Of a stretch of 16,967 bases of DNA, positions 7,037 through 16,700 are shown piece after piece. Origin of the DNA: Cyanobacteria bacterium UBA8803. GTDB lineage: Bacteria > Cyanobacteriota > Cyanobacteriia > Cyanobacteriales > Coleofasciculaceae. Under the pieces are notes generated by a model. The model searched no databases, was not told the origin of the DNA, and saw only the letters and a program-made list of their open reading frames with translations. The translations under genes were made by a program, and so were the position numbers. The stretch covers positions 2,942 through 19,908 of the forward strand of contig DNXU01000169.1 of NCBI GenBank assembly GCA_003505715.1, given 5' to 3'. Position 1 is the first letter of the stretch, and every line of letters begins with the position of its first letter.

Positions 7037-7054
7037 AAGGAGCCATAGCTCCTT
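7037..7054. other. Hairpin with a perfect 7-bp stem
   Basis: AAGGAGC (7037-7043) and GCTCCTT (7048-7054) pair around a 4-base loop, about 100 bp upstream of the CHAT start. No T-tract follows on either strand, so it is not an intrinsic terminator. Confidence 0.5.
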
Positions 7055-7268
7055 ACCCTTGGGCTGCGTCGATCGAGCTGCCCTGCTGTACGGTTCCCTT
7101 GTCGTTTTTCCCCATCAGCCGACCTAATACTTATGTTCTACCGATATTCCTGCTCCTTCTCGTTCAACATGCTTTTCAAATTTAGGGGCAACTTTCCCAA
7201 AATTCTTCCGGATGACTATAGCCTACCTCGGAATAGTGGGATGGTAGATGCACCCTGATTGACGTTCT

Positions 7269-7301
7269 CCAGCTCACCGGTTTGAGCTGGGGATTTTTTT
7301 T
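7269..7301 (+). terminator. Plus-strand intrinsic terminator with no gene before it
   Basis: CCAGCTCA (7269-7276) and TGAGCTGG (7283-7290) form a perfect 8-bp stem with a 6-base loop. GGA and eight Ts (7294-7301) follow. This is a textbook terminator, yet no plus-strand gene precedes it; the nearest is the antisense of the CHAT gene start. It may end a small RNA or be a leftover of a lost gene or transposon. Confidence 0.65.
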
Positions 7302-7631
7302 GAATGCAAGCACTCCCGTGTGAGGAATGAAACTCACCACCAGGAATTGCCTTTGGGCTAGCATCTAATTTAACTCCAACCATTGCGCTCCTAAGGGCAG
7401 ACATCGATCGCGATGAAATAATGGGCTGCTCAGAACCATTTTGAATGGAGTCTCTCCTATATTAACAGCCACTTCACCAGAGGAACATCTAATGCAAGAG
7501 GGAGAGGGATTAAGGGAGCGAGGGAGCGATAAATTTAAGATTTAATTTATCTTTGCATTAATCCACATGGTTTCAGAATGTAGGTTTTACGAGAATAACC
7601 CGTCCTTAAAAAGCTTGTATCGTTTGCGAAC

Positions 7632-7731
7632 GGGACTGTGGCAGCTGCACCCAGTCTCCAGCGAGAACTTCCATTTCGATCGTAATCTGCTGCTACTCAG
7701 CAGGCGTACACCAAAGTGGCTGTACCCAGTC
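7632..7731. other. Cluster of three hairpins with an imperfect direct repeat
   Basis: Hairpin 1 pairs GGGACTG (7632-7638) with CAGTCTC (7652-7658), including one G-T pair. Hairpin 2 pairs CTGCTG (7687-7692) with CAGCAG (7698-7703). Hairpin 3 pairs GTACACC (7706-7712) with GGCTGTAC (7718-7725), with one bulged base. The segment GTGGCAGCTGCACCCAGTC (from 7638) recurs as GTGGCTGTACCCAGTC (7716-7731), a shared pattern with a 3-base gap and one change. This may be a structured RNA or the end of a decayed mobile element. No known RNA family is recognised. Confidence 0.4.
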
Positions 7732-7991
7732 AGGGTTGTTTCGCCTCCTCAGTTTTTCCAGATGGTAGTCTGAACTTAAACTATGGGTATTTTAACCAGA
7801 TTTGAACTGGGTGGGGTGTTGGTCAATTTTCTCTGTTCAAAATACCATTTTTGTATTCAGCTTGGACATTGGTATTCTGAATCCTTGCGGGCAAAGGAAT
7901 GACTCGATGGAATTTACCATAGGGGAATTCGGTGCGCTTCATCCCTTTTTCTTCCGTCTTGGTTTCTTCTGAAGTTGAGTAAATCCTTCCC

Positions 7992-10900
7992 TCATTTTTG
8001 TTTAATTACTACTAACGTAATATCATCAAAAACTTTTTGAGTGCCGATAAATTGCTGCACATCTTCAATCACTGCTTGTCGGATATCGCGAGCGGATTTT
8101 TCCCAGTTGCGGCTGACTGTTTCAGCGAGGCGGTCGAGTCCGTATTGCTCGTGATTGATGTTTTCCGCTTCGGTGATGCCATCGGTGTACAATACAACTC
8201 CATCCCCTCGATTTAGGTGTACTTGTTCAGAAGCGATGAAGTCAACAATTTGTTCTTCCAAGCCAATGGGAAAGCCGAGTTCCACCGTATCGATCCGCTC
8301 AACTTCACCGCCAGCACGCACCACCAGCATTTCCTCATGTTGACCGCTCAAGCTGAGAACGCCGTCGGCGTAGTCTAGCAGGGCTAAGGTCATATTTTTA
8401 TAAGAGTCCATGCGTTGGAGGTTGCCATAGAGCGTTCGGTTGAGGATATCCAAGAATTGCACCGGATCGGTTTGGTTGCTTTCTAGTAGGGTTCTGACTG
8501 CTGTTTGTGCCATCAGCATTAACATCCCGCTTTCTAACCCATGTCCGGTGACATCACCGATGCCAATTTTGATGCGACCGTTTTGGCGCAGTACGTCGTA
8601 GTAGTCGCCGCCAACTTCATCGGCAGGCTCCATAAATCCCGCAATTTCTAATTCTTGAATTGATTCGAGTTCCGACTCTTTGGGTAGAATCATCTGTTGC
8701 AGTTGCTGGGTCACCTCTAACTCCGCACTCATCCGCAAATTTTCTTGTTTGAGGCGTTCGTTCAGAGCCGTGATTTCCTCATTCGCTCGAGCGAGTTGGG
8801 TGGTGCGTTCGGCTACCTTGTCTTCTAAAGTTTGATAGAGTCGGGCATTTTCAATAGAAATCGCAGCTTGAGCGGATAATATCTTTAAGACTTCCAAGCG
8901 ATCGGGAGTAAAAGCTCCTGTAATCAGGTTATTCTCCAGATAAACGATGCTGACGAGTTGGCCGCGATCGCTGAGCGGAAAGCAGAGAATTGACTTGGGC
9001 TGATTTTGGATAATATAAGGGTCGTTGGTAAAATTTCCCTCGCGGGTGGCATCATTTAAAACTACACTCTCTTTAGTACGGGCAACATAATTGATCAGCG
9101 TTGATGAAACCGAGCGGCTCTTAGCGATCGCAACTGACTGTAATACGGTAACCTCTTCTGTATCAACAGCTCCTTCGGCTTCGATTATCCATTGCCCCTG
9201 GGATGGCAAAATCAGATAGCCGACTTGTGCTCCAGCATTCTCAATGAGAATTTTCATTAAGTTTCTCAGTAACTGCTCTAGCACAATTTGACTACCAATG
9301 GTTTGGGAAGCTTTGATGACTGTGGCAAAATCTAACGCCGCCACCGAACTGGTGCTAGTTGTCGTACTAATGGTAGTCGTGTGCGTAGTTGTGAGGCGAG
9401 TTGTTGTGGCAGATTTCGTTAATAACTGCGGGTATCTGGCTTCTAAATCTTTAACCTTGGCCGTTGCTCCCCAGCGAGTATAGGCATAGTAGGCATCATT
9501 CAGGTAAGATTTGGCAAACCGTTCTTTGTCCTTAGCTAACCAGAACTTGGCAGCTAGTTCGCAGGCTAAGGCTTCTTCATTGATATAGTGATACTTGTGG
9601 GCAGCAGCAATGGCGCGATCATAGAAGTCCATTGCTGAGGTATCTTCGCCTAGCACTCGATATCGTTCTGCTTCAACTAGATAAAATTTATGCCTGTAAT
9701 TCATGGGCGCATGATGTGCCCATAGTGCCATTTTTTCCTGATTGGTCTTTACCTTGCTAAGTATTTCAGCTTGTTCTGAGCTAGTTGCCTGACTGTAGGC
9801 CATCAGCCTGGTCAGAGAATCGTAAAAATGGAAGGCAGCTACTAAGGCTAACCCCGTTCCGCCATCTAAGTACTTTTCTGCCCGGTCAGCACTCTTAAGT
9901 GCTTCTAATAGATCCTGAAATAAATAACTGAGTATGAGTTTGTCTAAATAAAAATACAATAAGCCATAGGCATCCCCGGCTTGGTGATAAAGGGGTAGCT
10001 TCTCGGATTCATTATGGATTTTTCCGGTTAAGATTCCTGGTTGAGCAGTTTCTTCGATTAAATTTAAAACAGCTTGGCGATCGCGTTGGAGGTAATTAAC
10101 AGCTGTAAATTGCTTCAGTTCAGCTAAAGCATGAGCGTAGGTAGCTAGCTTTTGTTCGAGTTCTGCCAGTGGTTGCCCGGTTAATAAGGCGTAGTAAGAA
10201 TGCTTGAGGATGCTATATCCGGCATAATCAAAAGTCCCATAATCTCGGCCAATTTGATAGTTATTTTGTAAAGGTTTTAAGGTTTTGTTGAGATGAACCT
10301 TCCACCCTTGAATCATGCCATACACCATATCGCAAGTCCGAGCTTTAATTTGCCCATCATCGAATCTTTCTAAAAGGCTTAAAGCGACTTGACCGAATTG
10401 ATAACCCGCTTCAATTGAGGCGGGCGTGCCGCAGAGTATGGCACCGTAATAGGCATAGGTTAAGGGCGATACGTCAGCGTTCCCGTACTCAACTGATAAG
10501 TTAACCTGGGTGGCAACAATCAGGGGTAATAGTTCAGGAGTTCCGGTGTAAGCAGCAGCATTTGCGCTCCCTAAGAGTCGCATCACTGCGAGGATAGCAG
10601 GGTCTCTCATCAGAGGCAAGTCGATTAAGTCTAAAATTTTCTTGCCTGTTAGCTTTGATTGGATTTCTGAAAGAGCTTGTTGGATATCTGACTGGCTAGG
10701 ATTTTCTGAAATAGTGATCCCTAATAGGGAGATAGCTTGCAGTACCATCTTTACGGCTGCTTGCAATTGGGTATGGGCAATACAAGCTTGAATTTTGACT
10801 TCATACACTTTCACTTTGTCCAGTTGGGTTTTGGCTTGTTGCAGTACAACTGCCACCAATTGCTCCATCTGTTCGACGTTACCATTGAGGTAGGCCGCCT

Positions 10901-13346
10901 CGGCAGCTGATTCATACAAGGCGCGAGTTAATTCGTAGTGAGACTGCCAAGCATCTGCTGGCAATAAATCTATCCCTGTCTTCAAATACTGAACCGCCGC
11001 CCCATATGCTGTGGCTAAGGTAGCTTTACGGCCTGCTAATAGATTCAGTTCGGCGAGTTTCTCTGGCTCCTCTGGATGAGTGACTAGGGTTAAACTGAGA
11101 TTCAGATGATCGGCGATGGCAAATATTTTCTCGGATAAAGCTTCTGGTGTTGTATTTTCTAGAAGCAGACGGCCAATTTGTAAGTGAATGGCTGGTTTCT
11201 CTGATTCAGCAATTAAGGCATAAGCCGCTTGTTGGATGCGGTCATGGCCAAATTTATACTCTTGAATTAAGAGGTTTTCATCTAATTCTGATAGCGCCAG
11301 AATTAATTCAGCCTGAATGGCTACTTTAAGGTCTGAGAAAATAGCGATCGCGGCTTCTTCATACATCAAGGACAGGGTTTTTAGGTCAAACTCTGCTCCC
11401 AAACAAGCAGCAAAGCGCAAGACGGACTGCGTGGCTGGCGGCAGTTTCTTGAGTTTCCCAATCATCAAGTCCACGACATTATCAGTAATCCCGATCGCTT
11501 CAATTTGATCGATTTCCCATTGCCAAGAGAGTCGGTCAACATTAAAGCTGAGCAGATTTTCTTGATACAGCGTTTTTAAAAATTCATTAACAAAGAAAGG
11601 ATTGCCACCCGTTTTACGCACTACTAATTCGGCTAAGGGTTTGACCGATTCAGTATTGGCGTACAAGGTATCGGCAATGAGTTGGTTGACATGATGAAGT
11701 GCCAGGGGGCTTAAGGTTATCTGGTTAATGGTTGCTCCGGTTTGACGCAATCCCTCTAGGGTGACAATTAAGGGATGACTGGGACTGACTTCGTTATCGC
11801 GATACGCACTAATTAAAAATAAATACTCGGTATCGGTATCGGTCATCATCAGTTCAATCAACTTGAGGGTAGCCGAGTCTGCCCACTGGAGATCGTCGAG
11901 AAAGATGACTAAAGGATGCTCTTGGGCACAAAATACCCGGATAAAGTTACTGAAAACGAGATTAAAGCGATTTTGAGACTCGGTTGACCCCAACTGCGGT
12001 ACGGCGGGCTGTTTGCCAACAATTAGTTCTACTTCAGGAATCACATCAATAATGACTTGGCTGTTAGCGCCTAAAGCGGCTAAGAGTTTGTTTCGCCATA
12101 AAGTTAGCCGATCTTCGGTTTCAGTTAACAGTTGTCGCACTAATCCAGCAAAGGCAGCAACAACTGCTGAGTAGGGAATATTGCGCTGTAATTGTTCAAA
12201 TTTACCCCCAATAAAATACCCGCGATCGCGGGTAATGGGTTTGTAAATTTCTTGCACCAAGGCTGATTTGCCAATGCCGGAGTAACCAGCCACTAGCATC
12301 ATTTCAATTTTGTTATTGGTTGTTGGTTGTTGGTTGTTGGTTGTTGGTGAGTTTGAGGTGCTGATTCTTTCAAAAGCTGCTAGTAAGGTTTGGATTTCCC
12401 GTTCTCGGCCATAGAGTTTTTGAGGAATTTGGAACTTATCGGAAATATCTTGAGTGCCGAGGGAGAAGAGTGCAATTTTACCAGTAGTCTCTAATTGCTT
12501 CAGGCATTGTTCTAGATCCGCTTTCAGACCAAAGGCACTTTGATAGCGTTCCTCTGCGGTTTTTGCCATCAATTTCATGACTATATCTGAAATCGCTTGG
12601 GGGATTTCTTTAATTCCATTGCCTTGCACAGGTTTGACTTGGCAGGGAGGAACTGGCAGTTTGGCAATATGACAATGTACTACTTCTAGAGCATCTTCAG
12701 TCTCAAAGGGTAACCGTCCCGTCAGGAGTTCGTACAAGGTGGCACCTAGGGAGTAAAAGTCGGTGCGGTAATCTAAAGCACGGTTCATCCGTCCTGTTTG
12801 CTCTGGGGAGATATAAGCGAGTGTGCCTTCTAAAACATTAGGGCTTTTCAGGGTTGGATTTTCCCGAGTTAAGACAGTAGAGATCCCAAAGTCAATGATT
12901 TTAACTTGTCCTGTTTCTGGGTGTAATACGATATTGGCAGGGTTGATGTCTTTGTGGATGACGTTTGCCGCATGAATCTTGCCCAAAATTTCTGCCGTTT
13001 GTATGGCGATGTGCAAGAATTTTGCTAAAGATGTAACACCTTGTTTTCCCCCAGGGGTATTGATTGCCATCTTCAAGGCGTTACCACCAAAATCTTCCAA
13101 GATAATAACTATGGTTCTCTGATATTCCTCCAAGCCATAAGCTTTTACAACCCCTTCTAGATTCAGATGGCGCGTGATTTCATATTCCTGTCTATAGCGG
13201 GTGAGTTCAGCCAGAGTTGGATAATCTTGCTTGAGCATTTTGAGGATAACAGATTTATTATCTTGCTGGCGGATGCCGCGATAAACTTTGGAGTTGGCAC
13301 TTTCATAAATTTGAGTAAAAATTTGATAGCCTTCAATCTTTAGCAT
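7992..13346 (-). CDS. Ser/Thr protein kinase, AAA ATPase, GAF and SpoIIE-type phosphatase fusion
   Basis: The 1784-residue product begins with a Hanks-type kinase (about 7-285): K36 in VILK, HKDINPANIVL (131-141, D133), DFG (152-154) and SPEQ (180-183). The glycine-rich loop is replaced by YESANSKV (14-21). An AAA_16-type ATPase follows (about 311-600), with Walker A GYSGIGKS (354-361) and Walker B VIFLDDLQW (480-488). A long TPR-like helical region runs to about 1311. Next come a Thr-rich linker (1312-1334), a GAF domain (about 1355-1500), a coiled coil (about 1503-1550) and a PP2C/SpoIIE phosphatase. The phosphatase metal ligands are all present: D1581 (GGDYYD), D1598 (GDVTGHG), D1722 (YTDG) and D1775 (DDITL). 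The N-terminal half is shared with cyanobacterial kinase-ATPase proteins that usually end in a histidine kinase; here a phosphatase takes that place. Ligand and targets are unknown. It stands alone on its strand. Confidence 0.92.
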   Translation of the reverse strand: MLKIEGYQIFTQIYESANSKVYRGIRQQDNKSVILKMLKQDYPTLAELTRYRQEYEITRHLNLEGVVKAYGLEEYQRTIVIILEDFGGNALKMAINTPGGKQGVTSLAKFLHIAIQTAEILGKIHAANVIHKDINPANIVLHPETGQVKIIDFGISTVLTRENPTLKSPNVLEGTLAYISPEQTGRMNRALDYRTDFYSLGATLYELLTGRLPFETEDALEVVHCHIAKLPVPPCQVKPVQGNGIKEIPQAISDIVMKLMAKTAEERYQSAFGLKADLEQCLKQLETTGKIALFSLGTQDISDKFQIPQKLYGREREIQTLLAAFERISTSNSPTTNNQQPTTNNKIEMMLVAGYSGIGKSALVQEIYKPITRDRGYFIGGKFEQLQRNIPYSAVVAAFAGLVRQLLTETEDRLTLWRNKLLAALGANSQVIIDVIPEVELIVGKQPAVPQLGSTESQNRFNLVFSNFIRVFCAQEHPLVIFLDDLQWADSATLKLIELMMTDTDTEYLFLISAYRDNEVSPSHPLIVTLEGLRQTGATINQITLSPLALHHVNQLIADTLYANTESVKPLAELVVRKTGGNPFFVNEFLKTLYQENLLSFNVDRLSWQWEIDQIEAIGITDNVVDLMIGKLKKLPPATQSVLRFAACLGAEFDLKTLSLMYEEAAIAIFSDLKVAIQAELILALSELDENLLIQEYKFGHDRIQQAAYALIAESEKPAIHLQIGRLLLENTTPEALSEKIFAIADHLNLSLTLVTHPEEPEKLAELNLLAGRKATLATAYGAAVQYLKTGIDLLPADAWQSHYELTRALYESAAEAAYLNGNVEQMEQLVAVVLQQAKTQLDKVKVYEVKIQACIAHTQLQAAVKMVLQAISLLGITISENPSQSDIQQALSEIQSKLTGKKILDLIDLPLMRDPAILAVMRLLGSANAAAYTGTPELLPLIVATQVNLSVEYGNADVSPLTYAYYGAILCGTPASIEAGYQFGQVALSLLERFDDGQIKARTCDMVYGMIQGWKVHLNKTLKPLQNNYQIGRDYGTFDYAGYSILKHSYYALLTGQPLAELEQKLATYAHALAELKQFTAVNYLQRDRQAVLNLIEETAQPGILTGKIHNESEKLPLYHQAGDAYGLLYFYLDKLILSYLFQDLLEALKSADRAEKYLDGGTGLALVAAFHFYDSLTRLMAYSQATSSEQAEILSKVKTNQEKMALWAHHAPMNYRHKFYLVEAERYRVLGEDTSAMDFYDRAIAAAHKYHYINEEALACELAAKFWLAKDKERFAKSYLNDAYYAYTRWGATAKVKDLEARYPQLLTKSATTTRLTTTHTTTISTTTSTSSVAALDFATVIKASQTIGSQIVLEQLLRNLMKILIENAGAQVGYLILPSQGQWIIEAEGAVDTEEVTVLQSVAIAKSRSVSSTLINYVARTKESVVLNDATREGNFTNDPYIIQNQPKSILCFPLSDRGQLVSIVYLENNLITGAFTPDRLEVLKILSAQAAISIENARLYQTLEDKVAERTTQLARANEEITALNERLKQENLRMSAELEVTQQLQQMILPKESELESIQELEIAGFMEPADEVGGDYYDVLRQNGRIKIGIGDVTGHGLESGMLMLMAQTAVRTLLESNQTDPVQFLDILNRTLYGNLQRMDSYKNMTLALLDYADGVLSLSGQHEEMLVVRAGGEVERIDTVELGFPIGLEEQIVDFIASEQVHLNRGDGVVLYTDGITEAENINHEQYGLDRLAETVSRNWEKSARDIRQAVIEDVQQFIGTQKVFDDITLVVIKQK
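9345..9413 (-). repeat. Thr/Ser-rich linker-coding segment in the kinase gene
   Basis: Residues about 1312-1334 contain three successive TTT or TT clusters joined by single R, L, H, I or S residues. It is low-complexity and lies between the helical region and the GAF domain. It probably serves as a flexible linker and offers many potential phosphorylation sites for the kinase in the same chain. Confidence 0.6.
12317..12348 (-). repeat. Heptanucleotide tandem repeat inside the kinase gene
   Basis: The 7-mer TGGTTGT (plus strand) is repeated exactly at 12317, 12324, 12331 and 12338, and a partial fifth unit ends at 12348. It encodes the TTNNQQP-type linker (residues about 334-346) between the kinase and the AAA ATPase, read as a 7-residue period of 21 bp. 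Heptanucleotide repeats are a known trait of cyanobacterial genomes; finding one in frame in a coding region is less usual. Confidence 0.8.
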
Positions 13347-13727
13347 TCTTGAAACTAGTTGGATTATTGCTTAATATTTGGTTGTTAACATGATTAGTTT
13401 TGAGCAATCAACCTAGGTATAGACCACACAATATTTTACTATTGAGTCTCCTGGCTATCTGGGGTAAAATCTATCTTCGGTTAAACGGTAATGGGTGATA
13501 GGTGACGGGTAATCGTGTTTAAATTACTGACCAATTACCAGTTCCCATTACCAGCTATTAGATTTACTTATCACCACAGATCCGGGAGAGACCTCATGTC
13601 TCCCTCTTCCCTCTCCCTATTTTCGCGCCAGGTTTGGTAATTTCCAACATAACCTGGTACTTTATTATTTTCCCGTGAGTAAATCAGCACACCTCACGTT
13701 AAAACCGTCGCATCGGTCAGAGCAATT
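13347..13727. other. Divergent intergenic region between the kinase and tricorn genes
   Basis: These 381 bases hold repeat copy B (13487-13553) and otherwise A/T-rich sequence. A weak pair for the kinase gene on the minus strand, TTGATT and TTAACA with a 17-bp gap (about 13384-13412), is the best I can see. For the tricorn gene a TATTAT near 13664 has no clear -35. No gene is visible. Confidence 0.4.
13487..13553. repeat. Copy B of the GGTAAT-type dispersed repeat, internally palindromic
   Basis: GGTAATGGG (13487-13495) is the reverse complement of CCCATTACC (13544-13552), with a nested pair GGTAAT (13508-13513) and ATTACC (13534-13539). Parts match copy A at 1-43 in inverted orientation. 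The element could extrude as a cruciform. Confidence 0.7.
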
Positions 13728-16700
13728 ATGAGCAGGCAATCGGGTTATTATCGGTTTCCCACCATTGCAGGAAACCGGGTGGTCTTTGTTTGTGAAGACG
13801 ATCTCTGGAGCGTTCCCGCTTTAGGGGGAGTGGCAGTTCGGTTAACCGCTAACTTGGGGGAAGCCTCCCATCCTTTTCTGTCTCCCGATGGCAACCTGCT
13901 GGCCTTTATGGGTCGGGAGGAGGGCAATAGGGAAGTTTATTGTATGCCTGCTGAGGGTGGAGTTGCCAAACGGTTAACCTTTCTCGGTGCTAACTCGGCA
14001 GTCGTTGGCTGGAGTCGAAATGGTGCGTCAATTGTATTCGCCAGTAATGCCGGACAACCCTTCCGGCGCATCTTCAACCTCTATGCCGTAAGTCCAGCAG
14101 GAGGACTGCCGGAACGCTTACCACTAGGGATGGCCCATGCGATCTCCTACAGTCCTAATGGTGGTACTGTCATTGGTCGCAACACCAGCGATCCAGCGCG
14201 TTGGAAACGCTATCGAGGTGGTACGGCGGGGGTAATTTGGATCGACCCCGAAGGCACTGGCGAGTTTCTTAAACTGATTGACCTGAAGGGGAACCTTGCC
14301 TGTCCCATGTGGGTGGGAGAAAGGATCTGCTTTATCAGCGACCACGAAGGTATCGGCAATCTCTATAGCTGCACCCCCTACGGCAAAGACCTGAAACGCC
14401 TGACCAACAGTACTGAATACTACGTCCGTAATGCTACCACCGACGGTCGCCGCATTGTCTATCACGCTGGCGGCGAACTTTTTTGCTGGGATGGAGAAAC
14501 TGAAGCACATCACCAAATTAAGGTGGAATTTCATAGTCCCCAGGTGCAACGGCAAAGGAAATTTGTCGATGCTGGTGAGTTTCTCGAGGACTACACCTTA
14601 CATCCTGAAGGCCATTCTACCCTGATTACCAGCCGTGGCAAAAGCTTTTATTTCGGTAACTGGGAAGGCGCAGTTACTCAACTGAGTCCGTCAGACAACG
14701 TGCGCTATCGCTTAACGCGCTGGCTCAACGACAAACAGCGCTTCGTCACAATTTGCGATCGCACTGGCACAGAAGTACTGGAAATCCACAGTCCTCATAT
14801 TCACTTTGAACCCGAACTGTTACCGCATCTAGATCTCGGCAGAGCCATAGAAATGGAGGTTTCGCCGACAGCGGATCGAGTCGTCTTGTCTAATCATCGG
14901 CAGGAACTCATCCTCGTCGATTTAAATACCAAGCAGAGTAGACTGCTGGATAAGAGCAACTATTTTCAAATTCAGGGATTTTCCTGGTCTGGTGATGGGC
15001 GATGGGTGGTCTATAGCTGTGCTGAAACCCAACTGACATTTTCTATTAAAGTTTGCCATATCGAAGATGGCCGCATTTACCGTTTAACGCCGCCAAGATT
15101 CAGAGATATCCGCCCCTCCTTCGATCCAGAAGGGAAATTTATCTACTTTATCTCCTTGCGAGAATTCAATCCTATCTATGACAGCATTTACTTAGACCTG
15201 AATTTCCCCCAGGGGATGCGTCCGTTTTTGATTTCCCTGCGAAAGGACACCCCTTCACCCTTCGTCCCCGTCCCTAAACCTTTAGTCGCTAAAGACAAGG
15301 ATAAAGAAAGCGAAGACTCTGAGGATAAATCTAACCCCCAAAGCTTTTCCTCAGTTGAGATTGACTTTGACGGCATCGAACATCGCATCATCGGTTTTCC
15401 AGTACCAGAAGGTTTGTACGGACAGGTATGGGGACTTAAAGGTAAAGTGCTGTTTAGCTCATTTCCGGTGGAAGGCAGCTTAGATAAGGATTGGGCGGCT
15501 ACAGAACCACAAGCTAAGGGGAGAATTGAAGTTTACGACTTTGAAGAACAAAAACAGGATATCGTTGCCATCGAGGTTACGGATTTTAAGGTCTCCAGAG
15601 AACGCGAAACCCTAATTTACCGCTCTAAAAATCGCCTACGGGTTTGTAAAATTGCCACCCTGGAGGACAACAAACCTGCTGAGGATGAACCGGGACGTAA
15701 AAGTGGCTGGATTGATTTAAATCGCGTCCGAATTTCGGTTATTCCTCCTCAGGAATGGCAACAGATGCTGCGAGAAACTTGGCGGTTGCAGCAGGAACAT
15801 TTCTGGACAGCGGATATGTCGGGGATAGACTGGGATAGGGTTTACCAACGATACCTACCCTTAGTAGACCGGGTGACCACTCGCTCGGAATTTTCCGATT
15901 TAACCTGGGAGATGCAGGGAGAACTGGGAACCTCTCATGCTTATGAATTCGGCGGAGATTACCGCCAAGAACCGGACTACCAACTAGGCTTTCTAGGCGC
16001 AGATTTTGTCTACGAGCCAGAGTCAGATGCTTATCGAGTAGCACACATTGTTAGGGGAGATTCTTGGAATGAAAACGCAGACTCCCCCCTCAATCGATTG
16101 GGAGTTAACATCAAAGTAGGCGACCAATTAATAGCAGTTGGCGGACAACGAGTCAGCCGCCATCGTTCCCCCCAAGAATTGCTGGTTCATCAGGCGGAAT
16201 GCGAAGTTACCTTAACCTTTGCTCGTGCAGATAATCCAGCTGAGAAACGAACCGTCACGGTGAAAACCCTTAACCAAGAAACCCCAGCACGTTATCGGGA
16301 ATGGGTAGAAAACAACCACCAAAAAGTTGCCCAAGCGACTAACAACCGGGTAGGCTATGTCCATATTCCGGATATGGGGCCGGAGGGGTATGCCGAGTTT
16401 CACCGCTACTACTTTGCCGAGGTGCATAAAGAAGGGTTAATCGTAGACGTGCGCTACAACAGCGGCGGTCATGTTTCCCAGTTAATTTTGGAGAAGCTGG
16501 CCAGAAAACGCCTCGGTTATGATGTTTCCCGGTGGGGGAAACCAGAACCCTATCCTACGGATTCTATCATGGGCCCTGCGGTTGCTATTACCAACGAACA
16601 TGCTGGGTCAGATGGCGATATTTTTAGCCACTGCTTTAAATTGATGAACATAGGTACTCTCATTGGCAAACGCACCTGGGGGGGAGTGATCGGTATTTGG

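Larger units (their letters stand above)
6929..7991. other. Large intergenic region with hairpins but no convincing gene
   Basis: About 1.06 kb separates two same-strand genes. The open frames here are short (60-68 codons: 7182-7364, 7216-7404 on minus; 7567-7773 on plus) and match no family I recognise. Visible structure comprises a hairpin at 7037-7054, a plus-strand terminator at 7269-7301, a cluster of three hairpins at 7632-7725, a small one at 7759-7772, and an inverted repeat GGTATTTT (7786-7793) with AAAATACC (7839-7846). The frame at 7404-7216 could be the decayed end of some gene, but I cannot name it. No terminator for the kinase gene ending at 7992 was found. Confidence 0.5.

Noticed and set aside
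7073..7100. GAGCTG and TACGGTTC resembling domain V of a group II intron
   Set aside because: The segment is about 14 bases too short for domain V, the following domain VI is absent and there is no reverse transcriptase or 5' GTGYG motif nearby.
7182..7404. Overlapping minus-strand frames of 60 and 62 codons, considered as a transposase (TnpB) C-terminus
   Set aside because: I could not match them to TnpB zinc-finger or catalytic motifs, and the frame crosses the terminator hairpin. Left as unknown decayed sequence.
7567..7773. 68-codon plus-strand open frame
   Set aside because: It covers a set of hairpins, has no Shine-Dalgarno and shows no recognisable domain.
14124..14555. 143-codon minus-strand open frame
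   Set aside because: It is antisense to the propeller domain of the tricorn gene and has no family resemblance.
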